The notes: a model not told the origin generated them from the sequence alone. Counted from the stretch's first letter, positions 9,492-18,855 are shown. The stretch: DNA of 64,000 bases from Alloacidobacterium sp963823845 (GCA_963823845.1 CAWGND010000016.1:124001-188000); one strand, 5' to 3'. Numbers and translations are program-made.

Positions 9492-10925
9492 TTACAAATC
9501 TGCTACATGGGCTCCGATACGTCGCGCGAGCCCCGGTGATAGCCTCGCGATCACTATGCCATAAATGATCGAGATGGCAAGGACGCCGAGAGCGATCCGC
9601 GGAAAGACGTTGAAAGGCCATCGCTGACCGGGCTGGATAAGGCCCCAGAGCGGAACCAACATGATCAGCGTGCCGGCAATCGGCAGCAGCACGTGGCGAA
9701 GCATGTCGAGCTCGCGGCGATGATGCCTGAACACGTAAACCGGAAGCGCGATATTCGTGAGCATGTAGGAAAGAATGATCGGGATCGTGCCCAGCGTCCC
9801 GGCAAAACCGAAATAATCCATCGGAGCAACCTTACCGAACAGGCTGAAGCCGAGAATCAGCGCGACAGCGATGACGAGGAATAACCACATCGCGCGGTGC
9901 GGCGTCTGGTGCCGTGGATGAATCTTGCCCAGGAACTCCGGCAGCAGGCCTTCACGTCCGGAGTTGAAGAGAATGCGCGCCTGGGAGTTCACAAGGCCGA
10001 TGAGTGACCCCAGGATGCTGGTTACGCCCGCGATATAGGCGACCACCAGCAGAACTGGCGCAGAGGCTTTCAACCCATCGAGGAATGGCAGCTTTGAGGT
10101 GCCGAGCGCAGGCGCATCCATCTTGAATCCAACCACCGTCGCGTAGGCGAGGAAGATATAGAAGACGCCGATCGCTAGCGTGCCAATCAGGAGGGCGCGC
10201 GGGATATTGCGCCGCGGATTCTTCGTCTCTTCCGCGAGCGTAGCCGAGTTCTCCCAGCCAATGAAGAGATACACCGCCAGTGGAAAACCTGCTCCCAGCC
10301 CCGCAACGCCCCCGGTAAGGTTTGAGAATTGGAAAGGCGCCAGGGTCAGGAAGTGACGATGAGCAGAGAGCATGAAGAGGCTTCCCAGAACCAACAGCCC
10401 TGCTTCAAAGTAAAAGAAAATACCCGACCAGAGCGTCGAGATGGCGACGCCGCGCATCACCAGCCAACCCGTGCCTGTCGCGATCAGCAACGTGAGAACG
10501 GCCCAAGGAACGGTAGCACCAGCGAAGGTCTTCAGTGTTTCGGCAATCCAGACTCCGGCGATGGAAACAACCGTCGAGGCGGCGACAAGGTAGCCGAATA
10601 TAAGAAACACCGCAACCGCGGCACCGACCGAAGGTCCAAATGCCTTGCCACAAAATGTTACGAACGAGCCGGCCGAAGGCATGAAACGGGAAAATTGCGC
10701 GATGGTATTGGTAAGAAACAGGATCACAATCATCGCGGTAAGGATGGTCAAAGGCGCGGCTAGCCCCGCCCCTTGCACTATGACGGCAAAGCCGAAGAAG
10801 AAGCTCATCGCAGGCGCAATGCTTGCCAGGGTCGACGCCACGATATGGCTCAGGGAAAGCGCATTTCGCCGCAACCGGGTCTCGCTCCCGGCCTGCGGGC
10901 TGGACGCTGTTTTAGTCACCGGCAT
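9492..10925 (-). CDS. APC superfamily amino acid permease
   Basis: 477 aa, about 12 hydrophobic segments. Starts with a polar N-terminus, then SLSHIVASTLASIAPAMSFFFG, the first helix typical of APC transporters. The central ENSATLAEETKNPRRNIPRAL loop is a hallmark of the family (ExxETxxPxRxIPxA). Predicted to import an amino acid or amine across the inner membrane. In an operon with the amidohydrolase downstream; a fumarylacetoacetate-hydrolase remnant lies 48 bp upstream, hinting that the cluster once handled a larger catabolic route. Confidence 0.9.
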   Translation of the reverse strand: MPVTKTASSPQAGSETRLRRNALSLSHIVASTLASIAPAMSFFFGFAVIVQGAGLAAPLTILTAMIVILFLTNTIAQFSRFMPSAGSFVTFCGKAFGPSVGAAVAVFLIFGYLVAASTVVSIAGVWIAETLKTFAGATVPWAVLTLLIATGTGWLVMRGVAISTLWSGIFFYFEAGLLVLGSLFMLSAHRHFLTLAPFQFSNLTGGVAGLGAGFPLAVYLFIGWENSATLAEETKNPRRNIPRALLIGTLAIGVFYIFLAYATVVGFKMDAPALGTSKLPFLDGLKASAPVLLVVAYIAGVTSILGSLIGLVNSQARILFNSGREGLLPEFLGKIHPRHQTPHRAMWLFLVIAVALILGFSLFGKVAPMDYFGFAGTLGTIPIILSYMLTNIALPVYVFRHHRRELDMLRHVLLPIAGTLIMLVPLWGLIQPGQRWPFNVFPRIALGVLAISIIYGIVIARLSPGLARRIGAHVADL

Positions 10926-10973
10926 ACGAGTCCTTTGAGCAGACTGCTGTCATTGATAGGGGCGCGGGGGTAG

Positions 10974-11201
10974 TTATTCGTCTTCGACACGATTGCGCAG
11001 TATGCCGATTCCTTTGATCTCCAGCACACGTCGCCATGCTTCATAAACAACGGCGGCTTCCGCCGCGCCGTCTTTCCGTATCAACGCATCGAGCGGACCA
11101 GGATAACCCGCCTTCCCGTCCAACAGGTCCTGGAAGTGGCCATCGCGGCTGGCAACGGCCAGCCCGTCCCGCTGCTTGCTGCCGAAAGCGGCAAATCGCA
11201 T
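10974..11201 (-). pseudogene. N-terminal remnant of a fumarylacetoacetate hydrolase family gene
   Basis: 75 codons. The first 60 residues (MRFAAFGSKQRDGLAVASRD, then GYPGPLDALI) resemble the N-terminal domain of FAH-family hydrolases, which are normally near 280 aa or longer. The catalytic C-terminal domain is absent and the permease gene follows after 48 bp, so most of the gene was deleted. It may still be translated as a short peptide. Family call is by motif resemblance only. Confidence 0.5.
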
Positions 11202-11261
11202 GCATCTTGCCTCGAAAATGGGAGAGCAATAACCTTGCTTGTTTCGACTAAGCCTTTATTC

Positions 11262-11274
11262 TAACGATTCATTA
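11262..11274. promoter_or_regulatory. Candidate operator, second copy of the 13-bp near-palindrome
   Basis: taacgattcatta, identical to 3320-3332, about 60 bp upstream of the FAH remnant and so at the promoter end of the leftward permease/amidohydrolase group. Probably bound by the ROK regulator encoded between the two sites. Confidence 0.45.
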
Positions 11275-11563
11275 CAAAGTGCGGGAAGCGACTATATTTG
11301 TCAATGGATAATATTCCCCTAACCCTTTTGGAACGACCTTAAGAACGCGATGAACCACCGTTCGTGAGAGGCCGTGGGGTCTCAGTTGCGCGAAATCACT
11401 GGGTGCCTGCCGCAAAGAAGACGTTAGCAGGTCGGGGAGGCCATTGCTCCGGCCTTCCAGACATGCCTTATTTCACCAACCCAATTGTGGCGACGCCGTC
11501 CCACGCGCAGCGCCCGCAAAACTGCGCCACCACGAGGAAGGAAATAATCGGTGACCGCGACGC
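11275..11563. other. Intergenic, nothing recognised
   Basis: No convincing coding frame, RNA or repeat was seen between the putative operator and the 53-aa ORF. Confidence 0.4.
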
Positions 11564-11725
11564 TTACTTGCTAGGTGGCTCGCCCTGCTTGTTCGGCTGC
11601 ACCCATACGTCCTTGATATAGGCGAGTATTGATGACTTGCCCTTTTTCTGCAACTCTTCCATCTCCTGCTGAGGATTATGATTTTGGAGCCGATTCTTCA
11701 AAAACGTAGAGACTCTTGGGTGCAT
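11564..11725 (-). CDS. Small hypothetical protein (53 aa)
   Basis: Begins with MHPRVSTFLKNRLQ, has a charged helix EMEELQKKGKSSILAYIKDV and ends WVQPNKQGEPPSK. A ggagg lies 13 bases before the ATG. The composition is that of a real soluble protein rather than a shadow frame, but no family is recognised; it could also be the C-terminal remains of a longer gene interrupted on the IS side. Confidence 0.4.
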   Translation of the reverse strand: MHPRVSTFLKNRLQNHNPQQEMEELQKKGKSSILAYIKDVWVQPNKQGEPPSK

Positions 11726-11794
11726 GATTTGTTCGCATCCTCCACGGGCGATTTCGCTTTTTTGGCGATTGCGGGCCTATCACCGCCCAACCGG

Positions 11795-11818
11795 CAGTTA
11801 ACCGAGTAGTAACTGACG
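11795..11818 (+). repeat. 24-bp sequence, inverted partner at 18856-18879
   Basis: Exact 24-bp match in inverted orientation with 18856-18879, 7 kb away (begins cagttaaccgag). Homology continues past the adjacent IS insertion: the sequence right of the IS (actgacggcaaggcg) matches the continuation of the other copy with one mismatch, so the ISNCY element inserted inside this repeat. Confidence 0.6.
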
Positions 11819-11828
11819 CATAGGCGGA

Positions 11829-13153
11829 TGTCGTTAGCACATAATATGTCCGGTGTTTTTAGCAAGTGAAATGTCCGCAGAGCGGGCGATGAAGTTATAC
11901 AAAGTGCTGTTGAGAGCCTCGGCGGGGAGATCAAGTGGTGGCGGGCGGCCGAGTTGATCGGCATCAGCCCGCGGCAGCTGCGTCGCTGGCGGAAGCGGCT
12001 GGAGGAGCAATGGCACAAGGGCTTGCTGGACCGTAGAGGAGGGATACCGAGCCGGCGGCGCGTGGCGAAGGCGAAGGCGCGGAAGAAGTTCTGAGCCTGT
12101 ACCGGGACAAGTACTTCGATCTGAACGTGCGGCATTTTCACGAAAGGCTGCGCGAGGAACATCAGATCGGGTTGAGTTACACGTGGGTGAAGCAGGCCTT
12201 GCAGGGGGCCGGTCCGGTGAAGCGCAAGGCCAAGCGCGGCGTGCATCGCAAACGGCGCGAGCGCCGTCCTCTTCCGGGGGATGATGTTGCATATCGACGG
12301 CAGCCACCATCAGTGGTTTCAGGATGAGCGCTGGCACGACCTGATCGTGATCCTGGATGACGCCACCAGCGAGATCTACTATGCGCAGCTGGCACCGGAG
12401 GAGACGACCGGAGCAGTGATGGCCAGTCTGTGCGCGGTGATTGAACAGAAGGGACTGTTCTGCTCGCTCGAGCGTCCCACGCAGGTTGGCCGCGCCATGA
12501 AGGAGCTGGGAGTGCAGATGATTCCTTCCTACTCTCCCCAGGCGCGGGGCCGCTCGGAACGCAACTTCTCCACCTGGCAGGGACGACTCCCCCAGGAGAT
12601 GCGATTACGCGGGATCAGAACATTGGAAGCGGCCAACGAGTTTCTCCGTGAGCACTACATCGCCGAATTCAACCGCCGCTTTACCGTTCCGGCGGCGCAG
12701 CGAGGTACGGCGTTTATATCCTGCCGGCGCAGGAATCTGGAGATGATCTTCACGCAACGATACGAGCGCACAGTTGACCAGGACAACACTGTACGCTTTC
12801 ACAACCTGGTCATGCAGATCGAGCGTGCCGAGTGGCGGCCCACCTTGGCCGGATGCAAGGTCATCATCCATCAGCATCTGGACCAGACACTAACCCTGAC
12901 GATCGCAGGACATCGTGTCGGACGCTACAGCGCGGAAGCAAAGCTGTTGACGCCGCTGACGAAAAAGCAGGTCAAGGCGGTGGAAAGGACGTTGAGAGGA
13001 AAAGTCCCAAAACAGGCTTTCCCTCTCAACTTGCAAATCCCGCAAACTACGCGGGATTCGCACTTTCCCACCGCCTCTACTACGGCCGACTATGAACAAA
13101 ATCCGGACACTTCATTTGCTCCGAAAAGCGGACATTTTCACTTGCTAACGACA
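11829..13153 (+). mobile_element. Degenerate ISNCY (IS1202-like) insertion sequence
   Basis: Ends share tgtcgttagca (11829-11839) and its reverse complement tgctaacgaca (13143-13153), with sub-terminal repeats agcaagtgaaatgtccgc on the left and matching copies on the right. Flanks share an imperfect direct repeat of about 17 bp beginning actgacg, fitting the long target duplications of IS1202-like elements. The only gene inside is a transposase broken by frameshifts and an internal deletion, so the copy is inactive. Confidence 0.75.
11871..13100 (+). pseudogene. ISNCY-family DDE transposase, frameshifted and internally deleted
   Basis: Coherent transposase segments occur in several frames: MSAERAMKLYKVLLRA, then AAELIGISPRQLRRWRKRLE (helix-turn-helix), then FDLNVRHFHERLREEHQI, then MMLHIDGSHHQWFQDERWHD (first catalytic Asp) onward. 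After IEQKGLFCSLE the sequence jumps to RPTQVGRAMKELG; the stretch that in relatives carries the second catalytic Asp (a YSDRGSHFF-type motif) is missing. The third acid (RSERNFSTWQGRLPQE) is present. At least three frameshifts plus the deletion make it non-functional. Confidence 0.8.
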
Positions 13154-13225
13154 CTGACGGCAAGGCGACGATCCTCTCAGAACTGCGAAAATGCCTGCGA
13201 ACCGACTGGATTAGCGCCTCGGCCG

Positions 13226-14077
13226 TTACCTCCAAATTAGATTCGAACATCCCCCGAATCGATAGCGGAGAGCCTCCGACACAGCCCGGTACCCAATTCA
13301 CCGATGGATGGAATTCGACGTGGAATTACTCAGATCCGTAGAGAGGATGCATCGATACCCTGCTGCATACAACTGTCTTGACAGAGCATGAACGCATACC
13401 TCCGCGTAACCCCTGCCTACGGTGTTGCGGAGGCGTGTAGACGCCCGAAAGACGGACTACGCCATGTATCAGTTCCCTTGTAACGGCCATTGAGACCGCT
13501 TCTCCGCGTCGATCCCAGAGCCACAATTGTCCGGCAGCCAATCCTCGATCCCACACCAAGTTCTGTATCGTCGGCTGGCTCACCAATTTCATCCTGGAAC
13601 GCCCGGGTCCAGAGAATCATTATGCCGCGATCCTTCTCGCCTGCCTGCCTTAAACTCCCTTCGCGGTCGGGAGCTCCTCCGATCTCCAAGAGTTCCTAGA
13701 GCCGGTCCTGCTGGAACGGCGTCGCTGCCGATTTCGAGCGCTCGCTCCATTGGCCGGCGAATCTAGCAGTCGTTGCGGCTTCGCCGCTGATTCCCGGCAG
13801 GGGGGGCCGCTTCCGCAATCGCTTCAGCGAGTGCCATCGCCGCAGACGGTTCCATGGGTGTCAACGTCGCTGGAAACGTCAGTGGCGACTGGAGGACGAC
13901 GCCAAATGTGTCATCTCCTTGAACGGCGATCCAATAGCGACCCGAACCTCCTTGTGCGAGTCGTGCGTGCAGGATCGTGAGAACCAGATTATTCAGAACC
14001 GGTTGAGAGGAAAGGAAGACCTCGGCTCTGCTTAAGACAAATACAGGATCTTCAGTGAACAGTACCTTGAGTTCCAT
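13226..14077 (-). pseudogene. GNAT family acetyltransferase, multiply frameshifted
   Basis: The N-terminal part (from ATG 14077: MELKVLFTEDPVFVLSRAEVFL) and the acetyl-CoA part (EAVSMAVTRELIHGVVRLSG, then YTPPQHRRQG and the ending LRYRFGG) are in different frames. The middle is in a third frame, and a TGA interrupts the last part just before IGYRAVSEALRYRF at about 13280. Typical bacterial N-acetyltransferase of about 280 aa when intact. The acetyl-CoA loop (RRQG) is kept, but at least three frameshifts and a nonsense codon rule out a product. Confidence 0.65.
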
Positions 14078-14277
14078 TGGGAGTCCTACCTTAGAGAAGC
14101 GGTTTTTGCGGGGAAGGCGGTAGCCATTTGCGCTAACTGTTTGAGTTGATCAATATCCCCCGGATTGTCTTCCCCCGAAGCTAGAACTGGTTTCTACCTA
14201 TCTGATTAGCATCGGTGTGGGAGTGGCGCCGACAGAATCTGGTGAAACAGTAAGCCAGTTCAGCAAACTTTCAGATT
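14078..14277. other. Intergenic, nothing recognised
   Basis: Space between the GNAT remnant start and the terminator of the PKD-repeat gene. No gene seen. Confidence 0.35.
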
Positions 14278-14310
14278 AAAAAAAAGCGAGCGGATGTTTG
14301 GGTCCGCCCG
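14278..14310 (-). terminator. Rho-independent terminator of the PKD-repeat gene
   Basis: Read leftward: an 8-bp GC-rich stem (cgggcgga / tccgctcg, one G-U pair) with an 8-base loop, followed by a run of eight T. It lies about 80 bp after the stop codon at 14392. Confidence 0.75.
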
Positions 14311-14340
14311 TGGCCTGAATGGAGTCAGCCTTTCGAATTC

Positions 14341-14386
14341 TCCCTCAGTGCGAGCGCTGCACATATGCAGCGCTCGCACTGAGGGA
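14341..14386. repeat. Perfect 21-bp inverted repeat with 4-base loop
   Basis: Stem of 21 bp starting tccctcagtgcgagcgctgc, loop cata, six bases after the stop of the PKD-repeat gene. No T-run adjoins it, and a conventional terminator follows at 14278-14310. It may protect the 3' end of the transcript or act as a second stop signal. Confidence 0.7.
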
Positions 14387-14391
14387 AATGA

Positions 14392-17300
14392 TTATTGAAC
14401 GGTCACGACGCTGGAGGTGGTAGCGGTGAGGTTAGCCGCATTTTTCAGCGCTAAGGTGACGGTGTAGGTTCCCACTTTGGCGTAGGTGTGTGTGGTGGTC
14501 GGTGTGGAGCTCAAGTAGGTGCCGTCGCCGAAGTTGATGGTTCTGCCTGTGATGGTGCTGGTGCCGCCCCCTTGACTTGCTGATGTGTCGACATTGACCA
14601 TCAGAGGAGTGCTGGTGGTCGTGACATTCAGCACCGGTACCGGGGGTACTGGAGCCGTCACCGTTACAACGCTGCTGGTGGTAGCCGTTAAGCCAGCCTG
14701 GTTTGTAAGAGTCAGGTTCACGGTATAGCTTCCGGGGTTCGAATACGTATGCGTGATTGTCGCTATACTGTTCACCGAGCTTCCATCGCCGAAATTGATG
14801 GTTCCGCCGGCAATTGTGCTACTGCCTCCGCCTTGACTGCCTGATGTATTGATATTGACCACCAAGGCAGCAGTACCGCTAGTCGGCGTTACGTTCAACA
14901 CGGGCACCGGTGCCGTTGCTGCGCCGACTATGATGACGCTGGAGGTGGCAGCGGTGAGGTTATTCTCGTTTTTCAGCGTTACGGTGACGGTGTAGGTTCC
15001 CACTTTGGCGTAGGTGTGTGTGGTGGTCGGTGTGGAGCTCAAGTAGGTGCCGTCGCCGAAGTTGATGGTTCTGCCTGTGATGGTGCTGGTGCCGCCCCCT
15101 TGACTTGCTGATGTGTCGACATTGACCATCAGAGGAGTGCTGGTGGTCGTGACATTCAGCACCGGTACCGGGGGTACTGGAGCCGTCACGGTTACAACGC
15201 TGCTGGTGCTAGCCGTTAAGCCAGCCTGGTTTGTAAGAGTCAGGTTCACGGTATAGCTTCCGGGGTTCGAATACGTATGCGTGGTTGTCGCTATACTGTT
15301 CACCGAGCTTCCGTCGCCGAAATTGATGGTTCCGCCGGCAATTGTGCTACTGCCTCCGCCTTGACTGCCTGATGTATTGATATTGACCACCAAGGCAGCA
15401 GTACCGCTAGTCGGCGTTACGTTCAACACGGGCACCGGTGCCGCTGCTGCGCCGACTATGATGACGCTGGAGGTGGCAGCGGTGAGGTTATTCTCGTTTT
15501 TCAGCGTTACGGTGACGGTGTAGGTTCCCACTTTGGCATAAGTGTGTGTGGTGGTCGGTGTGGAGCTCAAGTAGGTGCCGTCGCCGAAGTTGATGGTTCT
15601 GCCTGTGATGGTGCTGGTGCCGCCCCCTTGACTTGCTGATGTGTCGACATTGACCATCAGAGGAGTGCTGGTGGTCGTGACATTCAGCACCGGTACCGGG
15701 GGTACTGGAGCCGTCACGGTTACAACGCTGCTGGTGCTAGCCGTTAAGCCAGCCTGGTTTGTAAGAGTCAGGTTCACGGTATAGCTTCCGGGGTTCGAAT
15801 ACGTATGCGTGGTTGTCGCTATACTGTTCACCGAGCTTCCGTCGCCGAAATTGATGGTTCCGCCGGCAATTGTGCTACTGCCTCCGCCTTGACTGCCTGA
15901 TGTATTGATATTGACCACCAAGGCAGCAGTACCGCTAGTCGGCGTTACGTTCAACACGGGCACCGGTGCCGCTGCTGCGCCGACTATGATGACGCTGGAG
16001 GTGGCAGCGGTGAGGTTATTCTCGTTTTTCAGCGTTACGGTGACGGTGTAGGTTCCCGCTTTGGCGTAGGTGTGTGTGGTGGTCGGTGTGGAGCTCACCC
16101 AGGTTCCATCGCCGAAGTTAATGGTTCTGCCTGTGATGAGATCACCGCCGCCGCCCTGGCTGGCCGAGGTATCGACATTGACGGTCAGAGGAGTGCTGGT
16201 GGTCGTGACATTCAGCACCGGTACTGGAGGTACTGGAGGCGGCGGCGGAGGAGGAGGCGCGGCCTGAGGCGTGGTCGGAGAAATGGTGCCGGTCAGCGAA
16301 ATGGCAACCGTGGAGTAGGCAGGCACATTCACCGTGGTGTTGTACGTTGTCCCGCTGGCGCTGAGCGTCAGCGATCCGGTGGTGATCTGCGGATTCGAGC
16401 TGTTCAGCAGATATTGTGTGCCCGTTGCCGAGGTAATCCCTGGATTGATGAAAGAAACAGGGACAGCATTGTAGGGGGAGGATGAAGGGTTGACAACGAC
16501 GATGTTATCTGCCCCGCTGGTGTAGAAGGCCGTCCCGTTCAACCCGATCTTGGTGCTTCCGGGAGAGACCCAGGCCGCCATCTGTCCGCCAGCCTGTAAG
16601 TTAAGGTAGGAGGGCGAAGCCAACAATTGGAATGCGTAATACTGCGGATATGGAGTTATAGTGCCGGTGTCGTTGCAGTCCATATTGGCATCCCATTGGC
16701 CCAGGAGGCAAAAGTACTCCCCCACGCTCATAAAATAAGCGAGACGACTCGGAGGTGCAGTTGCACCGCTGTACACCACATTCAGGAAATCGCTTATGGC
16801 CAGGCTATTCCACAAAGGACCATAGGTAGGATCGTTACGGCAGCAGTCCACTGCAAATGCATAGTTGGTGTTGAATTCAGAGACATAAATGGGAGTGGAC
16901 GCGGCGTTTGGCTGGGTACCGGCCAGCACGAGGGATTCGATCAGGTTGTAGTAATACGCCACTCCACCGAGGCTGGATTGCGTTATCGAGTACAAATCAG
17001 GCCATTGCATCCCGTTAGCAATGTCAGTTGGACCGGTGAGATAGAGGTGGAAGCTGACAAAATCGACATAGGGGGCAGTGGATGTGTTATTGAGCAACGC
17101 GGGAAGCCAGGTCGACGCCTGCGTCAGGTCTGCGATGACCGGGCCGCCGATGTGAATCGTCTGACTGTCGGCCTGCGCCTGGGCTTTCATCGCCGGCGCG
17201 GCAGCCTGGAAGATCGACACATACGTGTTCAGGGCAGCAGTGGGATCACTGACGCACAAGGACGCAGGATTTTCCGGCTCATTCCAGATCTCATAATCCT

Positions 17301-17820
17301 GTACCACCCCCGGGAACTTCTGATCGATGTGTGCCACCAGCGCAGCGGCCATTTGGGCCCATTGCGAGACATTGGACGGAGCCGAACACGGGCTCGCGCC
17401 CAGAGAGGGCGGGGTCCCATTGATCACCGCGATGGGATGGACGCCCGCAGTCTGTATGGTGGTTAGAAATCTGTCAACATAAGAGTAGTTCGGGGTGGAG
17501 GTGGCGTACACCTGATCGATCTCAATCCATATACGTGTTCCGTTGAGTCCGGCTCTGGCTAAGGTGTTGATTTGCCCCGTGTCGCTCAACGTGGAGCCGA
17601 CGCCGTTGACGGCGAAGATACCCGTCGGCACGACAGGTGTGGAGGTGGTCCGACCGCCGAAGTCGGCGGAGACGGTTTGCGCCCTCGAGATCGAAGCGCA
17701 GACCAGCATGGCTGCAAAGAGTAGAAGGCAGCCCATGCGAGTCAGGACTTGCCGGAATGTTGGGGTTATTGGCAGTGAAAAATATTCAGAGCTGTGACGG
17801 ATTTGAGGGACAGCGTTCAT
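14392..17820 (-). CDS. Secreted GH39-like (clan GH-A) glycosidase with seven PKD repeats
   Basis: 1142 aa. ATG 17820 has gggag 10 bases upstream; the signal peptide core is MGCLLLFAAMLVCASISRAQ at about residues 29-48. The catalytic TIM-barrel region (about 50-400) has DYEIWNEPENPA (acid/base Glu) and PIYVSEFNTNYAF (nucleophile Glu), the clan GH-A pattern closest to GH39/GH5-like enzymes. A beta-sandwich follows, then a proline-rich linker (APPPPPPPPVPPVPVL). Seven PKD domains in alternating types A-B-A-B-A-B-A follow, each with (T/R)INFGDG and THTYA/S. Exported and glycan-binding by inference; substrate not determined. It is intact, unlike its neighbours, and ends in a strong hairpin and terminator. 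Confidence 0.85.
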   Translation of the reverse strand: MNAVPQIRHSSEYFSLPITPTFRQVLTRMGCLLLFAAMLVCASISRAQTVSADFGGRTTSTPVVPTGIFAVNGVGSTLSDTGQINTLARAGLNGTRIWIEIDQVYATSTPNYSYVDRFLTTIQTAGVHPIAVINGTPPSLGASPCSAPSNVSQWAQMAAALVAHIDQKFPGVVQDYEIWNEPENPASLCVSDPTAALNTYVSIFQAAAPAMKAQAQADSQTIHIGGPVIADLTQASTWLPALLNNTSTAPYVDFVSFHLYLTGPTDIANGMQWPDLYSITQSSLGGVAYYYNLIESLVLAGTQPNAASTPIYVSEFNTNYAFAVDCCRNDPTYGPLWNSLAISDFLNVVYSGATAPPSRLAYFMSVGEYFCLLGQWDANMDCNDTGTITPYPQYYAFQLLASPSYLNLQAGGQMAAWVSPGSTKIGLNGTAFYTSGADNIVVVNPSSSPYNAVPVSFINPGITSATGTQYLLNSSNPQITTGSLTLSASGTTYNTTVNVPAYSTVAISLTGTISPTTPQAAPPPPPPPPVPPVPVLNVTTTSTPLTVNVDTSASQGGGGDLITGRTINFGDGTWVSSTPTTTHTYAKAGTYTVTVTLKNENNLTAATSSVIIVGAAAAPVPVLNVTPTSGTAALVVNINTSGSQGGGSSTIAGGTINFGDGSSVNSIATTTHTYSNPGSYTVNLTLTNQAGLTASTSSVVTVTAPVPPVPVLNVTTTSTPLMVNVDTSASQGGGTSTITGRTINFGDGTYLSSTPTTTHTYAKVGTYTVTVTLKNENNLTAATSSVIIVGAAAAPVPVLNVTPTSGTAALVVNINTSGSQGGGSSTIAGGTINFGDGSSVNSIATTTHTYSNPGSYTVNLTLTNQAGLTASTSSVVTVTAPVPPVPVLNVTTTSTPLMVNVDTSASQGGGTSTITGRTINFGDGTYLSSTPTTTHTYAKVGTYTVTVTLKNENNLTAATSSVIIVGAATAPVPVLNVTPTSGTAALVVNINTSGSQGGGSSTIAGGTINFGDGSSVNSIATITHTYSNPGSYTVNLTLTNQAGLTATTSSVVTVTAPVPPVPVLNVTTTSTPLMVNVDTSASQGGGTSTITGRTINFGDGTYLSSTPTTTHTYAKVGTYTVTLALKNAANLTATTSSVVTVQ
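14400..16230 (-). repeat. Near-identical 528-bp tandem coding repeats (PKD A+B pairs)
   Basis: The A+B domain pair repeats with a constant period of 528 bp: the same bases tgatgtgtcgacattgacca begin at 14581, 15109 and 15637. Copies are nearly identical at nucleotide level, including synonymous positions, which points to recent duplication or gene conversion rather than ancient divergence. The fourth A unit (about 16080-16220, nearest the catalytic domain) is the most diverged. Confidence 0.8.
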
Positions 17821-18236
17821 CGAGGCATTCTCCCTTTTCGGAATCTCTTAAGAGACTGCCTATGCATAGGGGGCCGGCAGTCCGGAAACTCTTTCGCACA
17901 GGTAATGCAGTTTGTTGCACTCCGCTCGTTGAGCGGATTTGGGGAGACACACTTCGAGCGTTGGCTGCGAGAGGCAACCGTTGCAAGCAACGGTCTAAAG
18001 TTCAGCCGCTGCTGCGTGTCTCAGTTGTCGTCGTAGTGGTTCAGAAACGGTAGATGCCGTGCGACAAGCCCGTCAATCTATACGAAGGATGGAATCGTTA
18101 CCGAGGTAAGCTGGAGCGACCCGATTTGGTATTGCGCTTCTACAGGCGAATCAGCGCAACCAAAGAGCGGAATCTATGAACGCAACGTTAAAAGGAACGT
18201 AGTGTCGCCGTAACAGCAGCAACACAAATAACATAA
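17821..18236. other. Intergenic region with inverted and shared short repeats
   Basis: No intact gene. It holds a hairpin (accgttgcaagcaacggt near 17985) and a stretch near 18003-18030 ending gtgtctcagttgtcg. That 15-mer recurs at the broken end of the kinase fragment (18422-18436), in both places following a cagccgct sequence, suggesting a rearrangement boundary. Confidence 0.35.
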
Positions 18237-18446
18237 ATGGACACGGTGAGGAAAATGGACGCCTTCATCGCCATGGTGGGCACCGTGGCATACATGTCGC
18301 CGAAGCATGTCCGAGCTAAGGAGTCGGATGCGCGCACCGACCTGTTCTCGTTCGGTACCGTGCTCTACGAAATGGCTACGGGCAAGCTGCCGTTCAACGG
18401 CGAGAGATCAGCCGCTACAGGGTGTCTCAGTTGTCGCGATTTCTAG
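18237..18446 (+). pseudogene. Ser/Thr kinase catalytic-domain fragment
   Basis: About 55 residues match kinase subdomains VIII-IX: VGTVAYMSPKHVRAKESDAR then TDLFSFGTVLYEMATGKLPF. The conserved APE-type Glu is Lys here (SPKH). Upstream subdomains with the ATP site and catalytic loop are missing, and the frame runs into unrelated sequence after FNGERSAAT. Remains of a deleted kinase gene of the type seen at 1-1401. Confidence 0.7.
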
Positions 18447-18600
18447 AGGCCTATCGGTGCAAGTCGACGTCCATTCTCAAGCGAACCATCGATTCATTTA
18501 GAATCTAGTGGTTGTAGATTTTGACGCCAGCCATCATAGCGCTCGTCTGTAAACGCTGTCGCACGTGAGATGGATACGCGTGTTTACAAGCCGACGAACG

Positions 18601-18665
18601 GCTATCCCTTCCCGGAGAACAGGATGATCGTCGACGGTGAGGATACGAATTCTGGTGGACAGCAC
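18601..18665 (-). pseudogene. Response regulator receiver-domain N-terminal fragment
   Basis: Residues RIRILTVDDHPVLREGIA match the first strand and acidic DD pocket of NarL/FixJ-type receiver domains, with a GTG (18665) at a natural start. Homology stops abruptly after 20 residues. A short remnant beside the kinase fragment. Confidence 0.55.
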
Positions 18666-18855
18666 AGCTGGCAACCCTCGCTTTTCTGGATCAATTCGCT
18701 GGCTATCGCGAATGGACCTCGTTGAATCTCCGGGGTTGCGGCGCGGAGTGCGGGTTTCGCTATTCGGCGCGGCAATGTCACCATGGTCGCGATAACGGCG
18801 TATAAAAATGCGCTTTTCCAAGGGCCCGGGCGCTTTGGGTGGTTTACCGCCTTAC

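Noticed and set aside
14400..16230. Regular repeats considered as a CRISPR array
   Set aside because: Period is 528 bp, fully in frame, and encodes PKD domains; no short direct repeats with unique spacers.
16627..17466. 279-codon + strand frame
   Set aside because: Antisense of the GH39-like catalytic domain, which has clear active-site motifs.
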